From Vibrio metoecus (GTDB lineage: Bacteria > Pseudomonadota > Gammaproteobacteria > Enterobacterales > Vibrionaceae), in the NCBI RefSeq assembly GCF_000696385.1, contig NZ_JJMN01000074.1, positions 62,001-126,000 on the forward strand: a stretch of DNA of 64,000 nucleotides, written 5' to 3'. The position numbers and the translations under genes are program-made. Each line of letters opens with the position of its first letter. Within the stretch, counting starts at the first letter, position 1. The notes beneath the pieces were generated by a model. That model was given only the letters and a program-made list of their open reading frames with translations, was not told the origin of the DNA and searched no databases. Positions 1 to 9,221 of the stretch are shown here, one piece after another.

Positions 1-109
1 CATGATCCGTACTGCACTGAACATCACTGGTGATGCCGCTTGTGCGGTGATTGTAGATTCGATGATCACGGAAGAAGCAGCAACTGAGCTGGAAAAGCGT
101 GAAGCTTAA
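1..109 (+). CDS. Dicarboxylate/amino acid:cation symporter, C-terminal end (partial)
   Basis: Only the last 35 codons or so are present; the gene begins before the window. The frame opens at base 2 and ends with TAA at 107-109. The stretch RTALNITGD matches the conserved arginine, asparagine and GD of the last transmembrane part of the DAACS (sodium/proton:dicarboxylate or glutamate symporter) family, where these residues bind substrate and cation. It is followed by an acidic, charged cytoplasmic tail. The substrate (glutamate, aspartate, C4-dicarboxylate or serine) cannot be told from this fragment. It converges with tdk on a shared hairpin terminator. Confidence 0.7.
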   Translation, partial: MIRTALNITGDAACAVIVDSMITEEAATELEKREA

Positions 110-130
110 TCGCTGATCAGGATTGTTCAT

Positions 131-163
131 AAAAAAGCCAGACATTATCCGTCTGGCTTTTTT
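131..163. terminator. Bidirectional rho-independent terminator (symporter / tdk)
   Basis: The arms AAAGCCAGAC and GTCTGGCTTT pair perfectly around a 7-base loop, with an A-run before and a T-run after, so the hairpin can end transcription from both sides. It sits between the convergent symporter and tdk genes. Confidence 0.85.
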
Positions 164-210
164 CTTTACTCAGTCACGGGTCATGGTAACCAGTGAGAAG
201 ATGAATCCAC

Positions 211-789
211 TTAACGACCCAACGCCTCTTTATAGTGCTGGCGGCAGACTGAAACATATTTATCGTTGCCTCCAATCGCCACCTGATCTCCTTCGCAAAT
301 CGCTTTGCCATGTTCATCAGTACGGATCACCATGTTGGCTTTGCGGCCACAGTGACAAATGGTTTTCAGCTCAATCAGTTTATCCGCCCATGAGAGCAGA
401 TATTTACTGCCTTCAAACAGCTCACCAAGGAAATCGGTACGCAAGCCATAACACAGTACAGGGATATCCAGCTTATCCACTACTTCGGTCAGTTGGTAAA
501 CCTGCTCTTTAGAGAGAAACTGGCACTCATCCATCAAAATACAGTGACGAGGTTCAGCCTCATGCAATGTTGCGATTACGTGCAACAGATCGGTATCGGC
601 ATGGAAAAGGTGTGCTTCGGCCTCAAGGCCAATCCGAGAACTCACTTTACCAACACCAAAACGATCGTCGATCGCGGCGGTAAAAATCAGTGGGTTCATG
701 CCGCGTTCTTGGTAGTTAAACGCCGATTGCAATAAGGTGGTCGACTTACCCGCATTCATTGCCGAGTAATAAAAGTACATCTGAGCCAA
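211..789 (-). CDS. tdk: Thymidine kinase
   Basis: Phosphorylates thymidine to dTMP with ATP in the cytoplasmic pyrimidine salvage pathway. The 192-residue length is typical of the bacterial type II enzyme. The P-loop SAMNAGKST lies at residues 9-17. The DECQF motif at 87-91 supplies the Walker B acid and the catalytic glutamate. Zinc-ligand cysteines are visible in ICHCGRK and in VCRQHY near the C terminus. The start MAQMYFYYSAMNAGKS agrees with the family. It lies downstream of aspS on the same strand, but a strong hairpin between them suggests mostly independent transcription. Confidence 0.96.
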   Translation of the reverse strand: MAQMYFYYSAMNAGKSTTLLQSAFNYQERGMNPLIFTAAIDDRFGVGKVSSRIGLEAEAHLFHADTDLLHVIATLHEAEPRHCILMDECQFLSKEQVYQLTEVVDKLDIPVLCYGLRTDFLGELFEGSKYLLSWADKLIELKTICHCGRKANMVIRTDEHGKAICEGDQVAIGGNDKYVSVCRQHYKEALGR

Positions 790-842
790 AGAAGAAATCC
801 TGTTTGTATCATTTTACTGTCTGCGCTCTCGTGCCGCGCAGG

Positions 843-873
843 TTAAAAAAAAGGGTGGCTAATGCCACCCTTT
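843..873 (-). terminator. Rho-independent terminator of aspS
   Basis: On the minus strand AAAGGGTGGC and GCCACCCTTT form a hairpin with a 4-base loop, followed by a run of eight T. It starts about 15 bases past the aspS stop codon. Confidence 0.85.
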
Positions 874-885
874 GCAAGGCGTTGA

Positions 886-2661
886 TTACGCTTTGTCTTT
901 CGTTGCAAGCTTGACCGCAATCGCCAGCTCTTCGAGAGCGGCAGGGTTGGCTAAACTTGGAGCATCGGTCATTAGACACGCGGCGGCTGTCGTTTTCGGG
1001 AAAGCGATAACATCACGGATGTTTTCCGTGCCGCACAGCAGCATCACCAGACGATCCAAACCAAATGCCAGACCGGCGTGTGGTGGCGTACCAAACTTCA
1101 GAGCATCGAGCAGGAAGCCAAACTTGAGACGTTGCTCTTCTGGCGTGATACCCAGAATGTCAAATACAGCAGATTGCATTTCTGCGTTGTGGATACGGAC
1201 TGAACCACCACCCACTTCGTAGCCGTTCAACACCATATCGTAAGCGTTTGACAACGCTTCTTCTGGATTCGCTTTCAACTGCTCAGGTGTCAGGTTCAGC
1301 GGTGAAGTGAATGGGTGGTGCATTGCCGCCACGTTACCTTCGTCATCACCTTCGAACATTGGGAAATCAACTACCCACAGTGGCGCCCACGCGGATTCGT
1401 TGGTGATACCTAACTCTTTACCCGCTTTCAGACGCAGTGCGCCCAGCGCTTCAGCCACGACTTTGGCAGAATCGGCACCGAACAGAATGATATCGCCGGT
1501 TTGCGCTTGAGTACGTTCGATAATGGCTTGGATAATCTCTTCAGTCAGGAATTTCGCTACAGGCGATTGGATACCTTCCATGCCCGCCGCCAAATCATTC
1601 ACTTTCAGCCATGCCAAGCCTTTCGCGCCGTAAATAGCCACAAATGCGGTGTATTCATCAATTTGTTTACGGGTCAGCGCTGCACCTCCAGGGATGCGCA
1701 GTGCGGCAACGCGGCCTTTTGGATCATTGGCTGGACCAGAGAAAACTTTGAAATCGACGTCTTTCAGCAGATCCGCCACATCCACCAACTCCATTGGGTT
1801 ACGTAGGTCTGGTTTGTCTGAACCGAAACGACGCATCGCTTCGCTGTATGGCATGATTGGGAAATTGCCCAGATCCACATTCAGCAGTTCAAGCCACATT
1901 TCACGAATCATCTTCTCCGTCACAGCACGCACTTGCTCTGCGGTCATGAAAGAGGTTTCGATATCGATCTGGGTGAATTCTGGTTGGCGGTCAGCACGCA
2001 AATCTTCGTCACGGAAACATTTTACGATTTGGTAGTAACGGTCAAAACCTGACATCATCAGTAGCTGTTTAAACAGCTGTGGCGATTGTGGCAAAGCGTA
2101 GAAGCTGCCTTTGTGTACACGGCTTGGTACTAAGTAGTCACGCGCACCTTCTGGTGTCGCTTTGGTCAGCACCGGGGTTTCGATATCAAGGAAACCGTGT
2201 GTATCCAAGAAACGGCGCACAAAGCTTGATGCTTTCGCACGCAGTTTGATGCGGTCACTCATCTCAGGACGACGCAGATCCAAGTAACGGTACTTGAGGC
2301 GTTGCTCTTCTGAGTTCTTCTGGTTGAAGTCGAGAGGCAGAACGTCTGAACGGTTAATGATCTCAAGACCACGCGCCAGTAGTTCCACTTCGCCAGTCGC
2401 CATGTCTTTATTGACTTGGCTTTCTGGACGCGCACGCACTTCACCAGTCAGTTTGATACAGAATTCGCTACGCAGTTGGTTAGCCACGGCGAACACATCT
2501 GCCATATCCGGATCCACTACTACCTGAACAACACCTTCACGATCTCGCATATCAATGAAGATTAGACCGCCTAAATCACGACGGCGATTAACCCAGCCGC
2601 ACAGCTCTACAGTTTGTCCTACCAAGGACTTGTTCAGGTGACCACAATAATGGCTACGCAT
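886..2661 (-). CDS. aspS: Aspartate--tRNA ligase
   Basis: Class IIb aminoacyl-tRNA synthetase that charges tRNA-Asp. The 591-residue length is that of the bacterial type. An N-terminal OB-fold anticodon-binding domain covers about residues 1-105 (GWVNRRRDLGGLIFIDMRD). The class II catalytic core follows. Motif 2 FRDEDLRADRQPEFTQ lies near residue 217, the bacterial GAD insertion is in the middle (KFLTEE region), and motif 3 GLDR lies near 534-537. The frame is intact. It has its own hairpin terminator upstream of tdk. Confidence 0.97.
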   Translation of the reverse strand: MRSHYCGHLNKSLVGQTVELCGWVNRRRDLGGLIFIDMRDREGVVQVVVDPDMADVFAVANQLRSEFCIKLTGEVRARPESQVNKDMATGEVELLARGLEIINRSDVLPLDFNQKNSEEQRLKYRYLDLRRPEMSDRIKLRAKASSFVRRFLDTHGFLDIETPVLTKATPEGARDYLVPSRVHKGSFYALPQSPQLFKQLLMMSGFDRYYQIVKCFRDEDLRADRQPEFTQIDIETSFMTAEQVRAVTEKMIREMWLELLNVDLGNFPIMPYSEAMRRFGSDKPDLRNPMELVDVADLLKDVDFKVFSGPANDPKGRVAALRIPGGAALTRKQIDEYTAFVAIYGAKGLAWLKVNDLAAGMEGIQSPVAKFLTEEIIQAIIERTQAQTGDIILFGADSAKVVAEALGALRLKAGKELGITNESAWAPLWVVDFPMFEGDDEGNVAAMHHPFTSPLNLTPEQLKANPEEALSNAYDMVLNGYEVGGGSVRIHNAEMQSAVFDILGITPEEQRLKFGFLLDALKFGTPPHAGLAFGLDRLVMLLCGTENIRDVIAFPKTTAAACLMTDAPSLANPAALEELAIAVKLATKDKA

Positions 2662-2953
2662 AGTGAATTTCCCAATCTCAATTAGTCATCAAATTTAACG
2701 CTGAAAGGTCGTGGTGTGCTTAGCAGACTGCCATTTCAGCAAAGTTCCATTTATACGCCGAAAGGGATTTAAGATCGACCTTCCCACGTACAATTTGTTG
2801 TCTTTTCTTACCCCTTGCTGCTTTTTAACGCAATAATCCCGCTAACAGAAGATTAAAGGCTAACCAGAAGGGAAAAATAGGCGCTGATTATAGCGCTAAA
2901 ATCCCGTATTCTTCAAAAACTCTCGTGATGATGATTTAAGGAGCCTGACCAGA

Positions 2954-3823
2954 GTGACAGCCTCTCTTCCCCTGCGCCTAGGTTTAACGCTGTGGTCTCA
3001 TCCTGCATGGCAGAGTGAATTTTATGGCAGCGGCACGCAAGCCTCTGAACGCCTTGCCAAATACGCCAGCGTTTTTCATACGGTTGAAGGCAATACTACT
3101 TTTTATGCATCACCTTCGCCCAGTACCGTACTCAACTGGCGCGCCGCGACTCACGATGGCTTTCGCTTTACCTTTAAGCTGCCGAAAAGCATTACCCACC
3201 AGCATTTACTGCGCAACTGCAAAGAAGAGCTGCTGAGCTTTTTGCGTTTAATGCAGCCCTTGCACGACCGAATTGGCATGTGGACAATTCAACTGCCTGC
3301 CGCGTTTGGCCCTGAGCACCTCGCTCAACTGCAAAACTTTCGCCAATGGTTCCCGGCGGATTTTCCACTGGGCGTGGAAGTGCGTCATCTGGCCTTTTTT
3401 GACAAAGGAGAAGCGGAAAAAGCGCTCAACCAATGGCTGATTGAGCAAAACATTGATCGCATCATTATGGACAGTCGCCCCGTATTTTCAGCGTTGCCGA
3501 ATACCGAAGCGGTGATTGACGCGCAACAGAAAAAACCCAAAGTGCCGGTTCATGCGATTGCCACCGCAGAACATCCGATGATCCGTTTTATCGGCCAGCC
3601 TGAACGGGACGCTAACTTACCCTTCTTCCGTGCGTGGCAACACAAACTGCCTGAGTGGATTGCACAAGGTAAGCAGCCTTATCTGATGATTCATACTCCA
3701 GATAATGATTTGGCTCCGCAGCTCGCGCGGCAGCTTTATCAACAATTACAGCAAACTATCGTACTGCCTGACTTAGCTCCTTTTCCTGCGATGCCAGAAC
3801 AGCCACAACTGAGCATGTTTTGA
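2954..3823 (+). CDS. DUF72 family protein (YecE-like)
   Basis: A 289-residue member of the DUF72/YecE family, which adopts a TIM-barrel fold; no firm biochemical function is known to me. Family features visible are LGLTLWSHPAW near the start, the VEGNTTFYA segment at about residues 45-53, FTFKLPKSITH at about 75-85, and a C-terminal MIHTPDN segment. The start is GTG with a TAAGGAG ribosome site at 2937-2943, about ten bases upstream. It is divergent from aspS across 292 bases. The following cmoA gene lies 137 bases downstream and may be cotranscribed. Confidence 0.85.
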   Translation: MTASLPLRLGLTLWSHPAWQSEFYGSGTQASERLAKYASVFHTVEGNTTFYASPSPSTVLNWRAATHDGFRFTFKLPKSITHQHLLRNCKEELLSFLRLMQPLHDRIGMWTIQLPAAFGPEHLAQLQNFRQWFPADFPLGVEVRHLAFFDKGEAEKALNQWLIEQNIDRIIMDSRPVFSALPNTEAVIDAQQKKPKVPVHAIATAEHPMIRFIGQPERDANLPFFRAWQHKLPEWIAQGKQPYLMIHTPDNDLAPQLARQLYQQLQQTIVLPDLAPFPAMPEQPQLSMF

Positions 3824-3960
3824 ACTCACGAGCCGGCACAGCTGATTTACCCTAAAGGTGATGTGTTTAATGACAGACGCTGTGATTTTTCATAAAATAC
3901 GCGCCTTTTATTGCGCCTGTTCATCGGGATCAGGTACAAGACGCTGCCATGAGGTCTGCT

Positions 3961-4689
3961 ATGAACCCAAAAGATACTCTCTTTTCCGCACCCATCGATA
4001 AAATCGGTGATTTCACCTTTGACGAGCGTGTGGCTGAAGTCTTTCCTGACATGATCCAACGTTCGGTGCCGGGTTACAGCAACATCATCTCCGCGATTGG
4101 CATGCTGGCTGAGCGCTTTGTTAAACCCTATTCACAGATTTACGATTTAGGCTGCTCACTGGGGGCTGCAACTCTTTCTATGCGCCGCCATATCAAACAA
4201 GAAGGCTGCCAAATCATTGCGGTCGATAACTCGGCAGCCATGGTGGAACGTTGCAAGCTGCACATCAACGCTTATCGCTCTGACACGCCAGTGCAGGTGA
4301 TCGAAGCCGATATTCGCGACATCAAAATTGAAAACGCCTCGGTGGTGGTACTTAACTTTACTTTGCAGTTTCTCGCACCCGATGACCGCTACGCATTACT
4401 AGAGAGAATCTACGCCGGATTACGCCCGGGTGGCATTTTGATTTTGTCGGAGAAATTTGTGTTTTCGGATCAAGAAGCTCACGAACTCTTGATTGATTTG
4501 CACCACGATTTTAAACGCGCCAACGGTTACAGCGAATTGGAAATTAGCCAAAAACGCAGCGCGATTGAAAATGTGATGCGCCCCGACTCAATCCAAGATC
4601 ATAAAGAGCGCTTTGCTAAGCTAGGATTTTCTAGTTTTGAAGTCTGGTTCCAGTGCTTTAACTTTGGCTCGATGTTCGCCATTAAGTAA
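3961..4689 (+). CDS. cmoA: tRNA (uridine 34) carboxy-SAM synthase CmoA
   Basis: Makes carboxy-S-adenosylmethionine from SAM and prephenate; CmoB then uses it to form uridine-5-oxyacetic acid at tRNA wobble position 34. The N terminus KDTLFSAPIDKIGDFTFDE and the long FDERVAEVFPDMIQRSVPGY segment are nearly the same as E. coli CmoA. The SAM-binding loop is YDLGCSLGAAT. I chose the ATG at 3961 because a GAGGT ribosome site lies just upstream and the protein then begins like E. coli CmoA. An ATG at 3949 in frame would add four residues. The protein is 242 residues, normal for the family. cmoB follows after 111 bases. Confidence 0.95.
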   Translation: MNPKDTLFSAPIDKIGDFTFDERVAEVFPDMIQRSVPGYSNIISAIGMLAERFVKPYSQIYDLGCSLGAATLSMRRHIKQEGCQIIAVDNSAAMVERCKLHINAYRSDTPVQVIEADIRDIKIENASVVVLNFTLQFLAPDDRYALLERIYAGLRPGGILILSEKFVFSDQEAHELLIDLHHDFKRANGYSELEISQKRSAIENVMRPDSIQDHKERFAKLGFSSFEVWFQCFNFGSMFAIK

Positions 4690-4800
4690 CGCCCTTATTT
4701 TATTCGCCATTTTCGTCATTTATCTTCATGCTAGCGACTCTCTGCGCTATGAATGATCCTGAAGCAATTTACAGAGAGCATAGTTTAGGTATTTAGCCCC

Positions 4801-5774
4801 ATGTTCAACTTCGCCAACGTTTACCAACAGATCGCCCAACATCCTCAGTTGCAGTTGTGGCTCAATACACTGCCCCAACAACTGACAGATTGGCAAGCTA
4901 AGCAGCACGGAGATCTGGATCGCTGGATGCGCAATCTCAAGAAAATTCCGGTCGGCCAGCCGGAGGTGATTGATCTGAAAAACGCAGTAGCGGCGCACAA
5001 TCATGAGCCACTCGCGCAAGGTGAACAGAAGAAGCTAGAAGCGGTGCTCAAAACCTTCCATCCTTGGCGTAAAGGCCCTTATCATCTGCACGGGATTCAT
5101 ATTGATACTGAATGGCGCTCAGATTGGAAATGGGATCGTCTGCTGCCGCATATTTCTCCTCTGAAAAACCGCTTAGTTTTGGATGTGGGTTGTGGTAATG
5201 GTTATCACATGTGGCGCATGTTGGGTGAAGGCGCGCAACAAGTGTTTGGCATCGACCCTTCCGAGCTGTTTTTGATCCAATTTGAAGCGGTGCGTAAACT
5301 GTTGGGCGATGATCAACGCATCCACTTATTGCCGCTCGGTATTGAACAGATGCCGGAGCTCAACGCGTTTGATACCGTGTTCAGCATGGGCGTGCTTTAC
5401 CATCGTCGCTCTCCACTCGATCACCTGCTGCAACTGAAAAACCAGTTAACTTCAGGCGGTGAACTCATTCTTGAAACTTTGGTGGTGGAAGGTGATGAAA
5501 ATACTGTCTTGGTACCTTTTGATCGTTACGCCCAAATGCGCAACGTCTACTTCTTCCCTTCCGCTTTGGCACTCAAAGTGTGGTTGGAAAAAACCGGCTT
5601 TGTCGATAGTGCCGTATTGTGGATGAAAACACCACAACGTTAGGCGAGCAACGTACCACCGAGTGGATGACGCACAATTCACTGCCCGATTACGTTGACC
5701 CACAAGACCCAAGCAAAACCATCGAAGGTTATCCGGCTCCGCGCCGCGCCATTCTGATTGCCAAAAAACCATAA
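4801..5774 (+). pseudogene. cmoB: tRNA U34 carboxymethyltransferase CmoB, frameshifted near 5612
   Basis: Transfers the carboxymethyl group of carboxy-SAM to 5-hydroxyuridine 34 of tRNAs, the step after CmoA. The first frame runs from 4801 and carries VDVGCGNGYHMWRM-type SAM motif and FSMGVLYHRRSPL, but slips after GFVDS and stops at 5643. The next frame gives RIVDENTTTLGEQRTTEWM and the normal end YPAPRRAILIAKKP, stopping at 5774. Restoring one base at about 5612 (GCCGT to GCGCGT) yields 324 residues, the usual CmoB length. Nothing else is damaged, so a one-base sequencing deletion is more likely than gene loss. Confidence 0.9.
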
Positions 5775-5819
5775 TTGACACAGTTTTAACTCGCTTATTC
5801 GGTTATAACGTTACCCTTG

Positions 5820-5848
5820 GCAAAGGATGTTTAGCGCATCCTTTGCTA
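5820..5848 (+). terminator. Hairpin after cmoB
   Basis: GCAAAGGATG (5820-5829) and CATCCTTTGC (5837-5846) pair perfectly over a 7-base loop. There is no real T-run after it, so it may be a weak terminator or an RNA-processing hairpin rather than an intrinsic terminator. Confidence 0.5.
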
Positions 5849-5893
5849 TAACATCTCTATACATTCACTCATTAGAAAATTATAAGGTCGCAA

Positions 5894-6628
5894 ATGTTTA
5901 AGCGAATTGCACCCGTTGCCGCATTGAGTTTGCTTTCTGGCTGTGCACTCACCAACGGCGATGAATACCACCAAGCGACACTCGCCGCGATTCAAAATTC
6001 TGAAACCAACATGACCCAAAAAATCACCAATGTAGAATCTCAGTTGGGTCTGCAAAATGATTATATCGAAAGCCTTGAACAGCAAATTACTGAGCTAAAA
6101 ACTCAAGTCAGCCAAATTAAACTGCCGCCTCCTGCACCAAAACGTGTCGAGTCCGTAAAAATTCCTAATGAGCCCAGTGCAACATTGACTAAGCCTCGCC
6201 ATGATGTGGTCTTGGGTGAAATCGAAAGCGTCACTATCGACACCATCAAACAATCTTTTGACGCTCGCATCGATACTGGTGCAGCAACCTCTTCGCTCAA
6301 TGCGATCGACATTGAAGAGTTTGAACGCAATGGCAAGAACTGGGTGCGTTTCCATCTCGCTGACGAGAAAAATCCCAAGACCGAAACCAACTGGATTGAA
6401 GCACCTGTGCTCCGTTATGTGCGTATTCGTCAATCCACCAACGAGAACACTGAACGACGTGCCGTGGTTGAACTTTGGGTCAAGCTCGGAGCGATTCATG
6501 AAAAAGCCCAGTTTACTCTTGCTGACCGTTCGCAAATGACACACCCCGTTCTGCTTGGCCGCGAGTTTATCCGTGACATCGCGTTAGTCGATGTCAGTCG
6601 AAAATACATTCAGACCGAACAAAAATAG
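5894..6628 (+). CDS. Retropepsin-like lipoprotein (ATP-dependent zinc protease family, RimB-like)
   Basis: A 244-residue protein with a lipoprotein signal (LLSG-C, lipidated Cys17), a short coiled coil at about residues 35-75, a proline-rich linker and a C-terminal domain of the family annotated as putative ATP-dependent zinc protease. The motif RIDTGAATSSLNA with Asp127 is the DTGA signature of single-domain retropepsin-like aspartic peptidases; the zinc protease name is probably historical. It is the first gene of a tight operon: the 7TM gene starts 9 bases later and the ATP-grasp ligase overlaps that. The likely location is an outer- or inner-membrane lipoprotein facing the periplasm. Confidence 0.85.
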   Translation: MFKRIAPVAALSLLSGCALTNGDEYHQATLAAIQNSETNMTQKITNVESQLGLQNDYIESLEQQITELKTQVSQIKLPPPAPKRVESVKIPNEPSATLTKPRHDVVLGEIESVTIDTIKQSFDARIDTGAATSSLNAIDIEEFERNGKNWVRFHLADEKNPKTETNWIEAPVLRYVRIRQSTNENTERRAVVELWVKLGAIHEKAQFTLADRSQMTHPVLLGREFIRDIALVDVSRKYIQTEQK

Positions 6629-6636
6629 GCGAGCGA

Positions 6637-8146
6637 ATGACTTCTAAAATTCCTTTTTATATTTCTGTCTTCCTGCTGTTTGTCACGGGGATTACGCTCA
6701 GTGTATTGCGTCACCAAGATTACGGCGTGCCTTGGACTCCCGGAGAAGCCCGCCAAGTTTGGGATGTCGAAGCGCGAATTGAATTTGCCGCACAAGGTAA
6801 AGAGGCCAAAGTTTCCCTTGCCGCACCGCTCACTCAAGAAGGCTACACCCTAATTAATGAAACCGCTTCATCACCGGGCTACGGCATTTCTTACCTTAAT
6901 ACCGATTCAGGTCGTCGAATTGAATGGTCAATTCGTCAAGCCAGCGGCCCACAAACGATCTACTACAAAGCGCAATTTCTTGTGGATCCACAAGCGAAAG
7001 CGGTACAAATTCCACCGACACAAGAAATTGTCAAACCCACGTTTGATGGCCCTGAAGAGTCAGCGGCGATTGCTTTGATTGATCGCGCAGCGCAACGCTC
7101 TGCCGATCATGTCACCTTTACTCGTGAACTGATCAAAACCCTCAACGACACCGAAAGCCAAAACGCCTCACTACTGCTGAACAAAATAGAGCAAGGTAGA
7201 AACCACCCAAAAACTGCTCTCCTACGCCCAAGTGCCGAATAAAGTGGTTGGTGTAATCCAGTTGGAAGATGGTCGCCGTCGTCAGTCGATTCAGCATATG
7301 AATGAAGTCTGGAACGGCAGTGCTTGGATCCTGTTTAACCCAGAAACAGGCACGCAACCCACTCATCCGAACCTGCTGGTGTGGGATGAATCCAACGTAT
7401 CTCTGCTTGATGTCGTGGGTGGACAAAACAGCCAAGTCATGTTCAGTATGATTTCGCAAAAAGTCACACCGCAACAAGCCACCGACAGTAAAGTTGAAGC
7501 CGATGGGCTACTGAATTTATCGATTCATAGCTTGCCGCTTGAAGAACAAGCCATGTTCAAAACCATCATGCTGATCCCGATTGGCGCGCTGATTGTTGTG
7601 TTCTTACGCGTGATTATTGGCCTAAAAACCTCCGGGACTTTCATGCCAGTTCTAATTGCGGTGGCCTTTGTACAAACGCAACTCACCACCGGCATCATCG
7701 GTTTCTTGTTGATTGTGGGAACTGGGCTTGTCATTCGTAGTTATTTATCAAAACTCAATCTATTGCTGGTGGCGCGGATCTCTGCGGTCATCATCACGGT
7801 GATTTTGATCATCTCAGTCTTTACTGTCGTTGCGTTCAAAGTCGGTTTAACGGAAGGTTTAACCATCACTTTCTTCCCGATGATTATTTTGTCTTGGACA
7901 ATTGAGCGGATGTCGATTCTGTGGGAAGAAGAAGGTGCCAAAGAAGTGCTGCTGCAAGGTGGTGGCTCTCTCTCGACTGCGGTACTCATCTATCTTGCGA
8001 TGACTAACTCTTATGTGCAGCATTTAACATTTAATTTCATTGGCTTACAACTTGTTGTTCTGGCCGCCATTTTGCTGCTAGGCACTTACACTGGATATCG
8101 AATTTCTGAACTGCGCCGCTTCAAGCCATTGGTGGAGGAGAAGTAA
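6637..8146 (+). pseudogene. 7TM protein with periplasmic inactive-transglutaminase domain, frameshifted near 7195
   Basis: An N-terminal membrane anchor (residues 6-22) is followed by a periplasmic region of about 280 residues matching the inactive transglutaminase-like domain that is fused to seven C-terminal membrane helices in this family. The second part carries ILFNPETGTQPTHPN and then helices from about 7550 to 8120. The first frame stops at 7242. The second frame is open before its GTG at 7232. Removing one G from the GG at 7195-7196 joins them as EQVETTQKLLSYAQVPNK and gives 502 residues. The stop overlaps the start of the ATP-grasp gene (TAATG), showing translational coupling. The break is probably a sequencing insertion. 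Confidence 0.85.
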
Positions 8147-9132
8147 TGTGGTTCTCATTTTCTCTCTCTGATTACACCTCCCCTTTTAAGCTACGCCGCA
8201 AAGGGATCATGGGGATGAATAAGCGTAACCACGCTTATATCGGACGTTATAACGATCGCTCCAAGTACCCTTTGGTGGATGACAAGCTCAAAACCAAGCT
8301 GATCGCTCAACAAGCTGGGTGTACGGTTCCAAAGCTCATCGGCGTGATCAGCAATCAAGCCGAAGTGAAAACGATCCACGAAATGGTCAAAAGCTGGCCG
8401 GGCTTTGTCATAAAACCCGCACGAGGCAGTGGTGGCAAAGGGATCTTAGTGGTGACATCTCATCAAGATGGGGTATACACCAAGCCTTCGGGATCAACCA
8501 TGAACAAAGAGGACGTGGAACGCCACATCAGCAATGCGCTGGCCGGACTTTTCTCTCTGGGGGGGAAAAACGACGTCGCGGTAGTCGAAAACCTGATTCA
8601 GTTTGATGACTGTTTTGATGGCTTTAGCTACGAAGGGGTGCCAGATGTGCGCATTATTGTGTTTAAGGGCTACCCTGTAATGGCAATGATGCGGCTTTCC
8701 ACTTCAGCCTCTGATGGTAAAGCCAACTTGCACCAAGGCGCTGTCGGTGTGGGGATTGATATTGCGACCGGTAAAGCCGTGCGCGCGGTGCAATTTAATA
8801 AACCGGTGACTCATCACCCTGATACAGGTAAAGAGCTTGCCACGTTAGTTGTACCTCACTGGGAAAGGTTGCTGACTTTAGCGGCTAGCGCCTGGGAGAT
8901 GACGGGGTTAGGTTACATTGGAACCGATATGGTGTTGGATAAAGAAGAAGGCCCAATGGTCTTAGAGCTCAATGCTCGCCCTGGTTTGGCGATTCAAATT
9001 GCCAATGGCGCAGGGCTATTACCCCGTTTACAGCATATCGAAAGTTTAGGCTCATCACTGATTTACCCAAACCCAGCAGAACGCGTCGCGTATTCCGTAC
9101 GTAAATTTGGCGTACATGCTACAACCGCTTAG
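8146..9132 (+). CDS. Alpha-L-glutamate ligase-like ATP-grasp protein
   Basis: A 328-residue ATP-grasp protein of the RimK-related alpha-L-glutamate ligase-like family. ATP-binding elements are visible: VIKPARGSGGKGI at about residues 87-100, EGVPDVRIIVFKGYPVMAMMRLS in the middle, and LELNARPGLAIQIAN near the end, which carries the metal-binding glutamate and asparagine. It should form an amide bond between an amino acid and a carboxylate acceptor; the substrate is unknown. It is the third gene of the operon with the retropepsin lipoprotein and the 7TM protein, and its ATG overlaps the 7TM stop codon. A strong terminator follows at 9166. Confidence 0.88.
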   Translation: MWFSFSLSDYTSPFKLRRKGIMGMNKRNHAYIGRYNDRSKYPLVDDKLKTKLIAQQAGCTVPKLIGVISNQAEVKTIHEMVKSWPGFVIKPARGSGGKGILVVTSHQDGVYTKPSGSTMNKEDVERHISNALAGLFSLGGKNDVAVVENLIQFDDCFDGFSYEGVPDVRIIVFKGYPVMAMMRLSTSASDGKANLHQGAVGVGIDIATGKAVRAVQFNKPVTHHPDTGKELATLVVPHWERLLTLAASAWEMTGLGYIGTDMVLDKEEGPMVLELNARPGLAIQIANGAGLLPRLQHIESLGSSLIYPNPAERVAYSVRKFGVHATTA

Positions 9133-9165
9133 AAGTACGGCTTACTGCTGAATCAGATATGACAA

Positions 9166-9190
9166 AAGGCTTCCCGTGGGAAGCCTTTTT
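9166..9190. terminator. Terminator between ATP-grasp operon and serC
   Basis: AAGGCTTCCC and GGGAAGCCTT pair around a 2-base loop (9166-9187), with A-run and T-run on the two sides, so it can serve both convergent genes. Confidence 0.85.
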
Positions 9191-9221
9191 CGTTAGCTAT
9201 GCAAGCATTATGACAGACGTA

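Noticed and set aside
6095..6544. A 149-codon open frame on the minus strand
   Set aside because: Antisense to the retropepsin-like lipoprotein gene; no recognisable protein.
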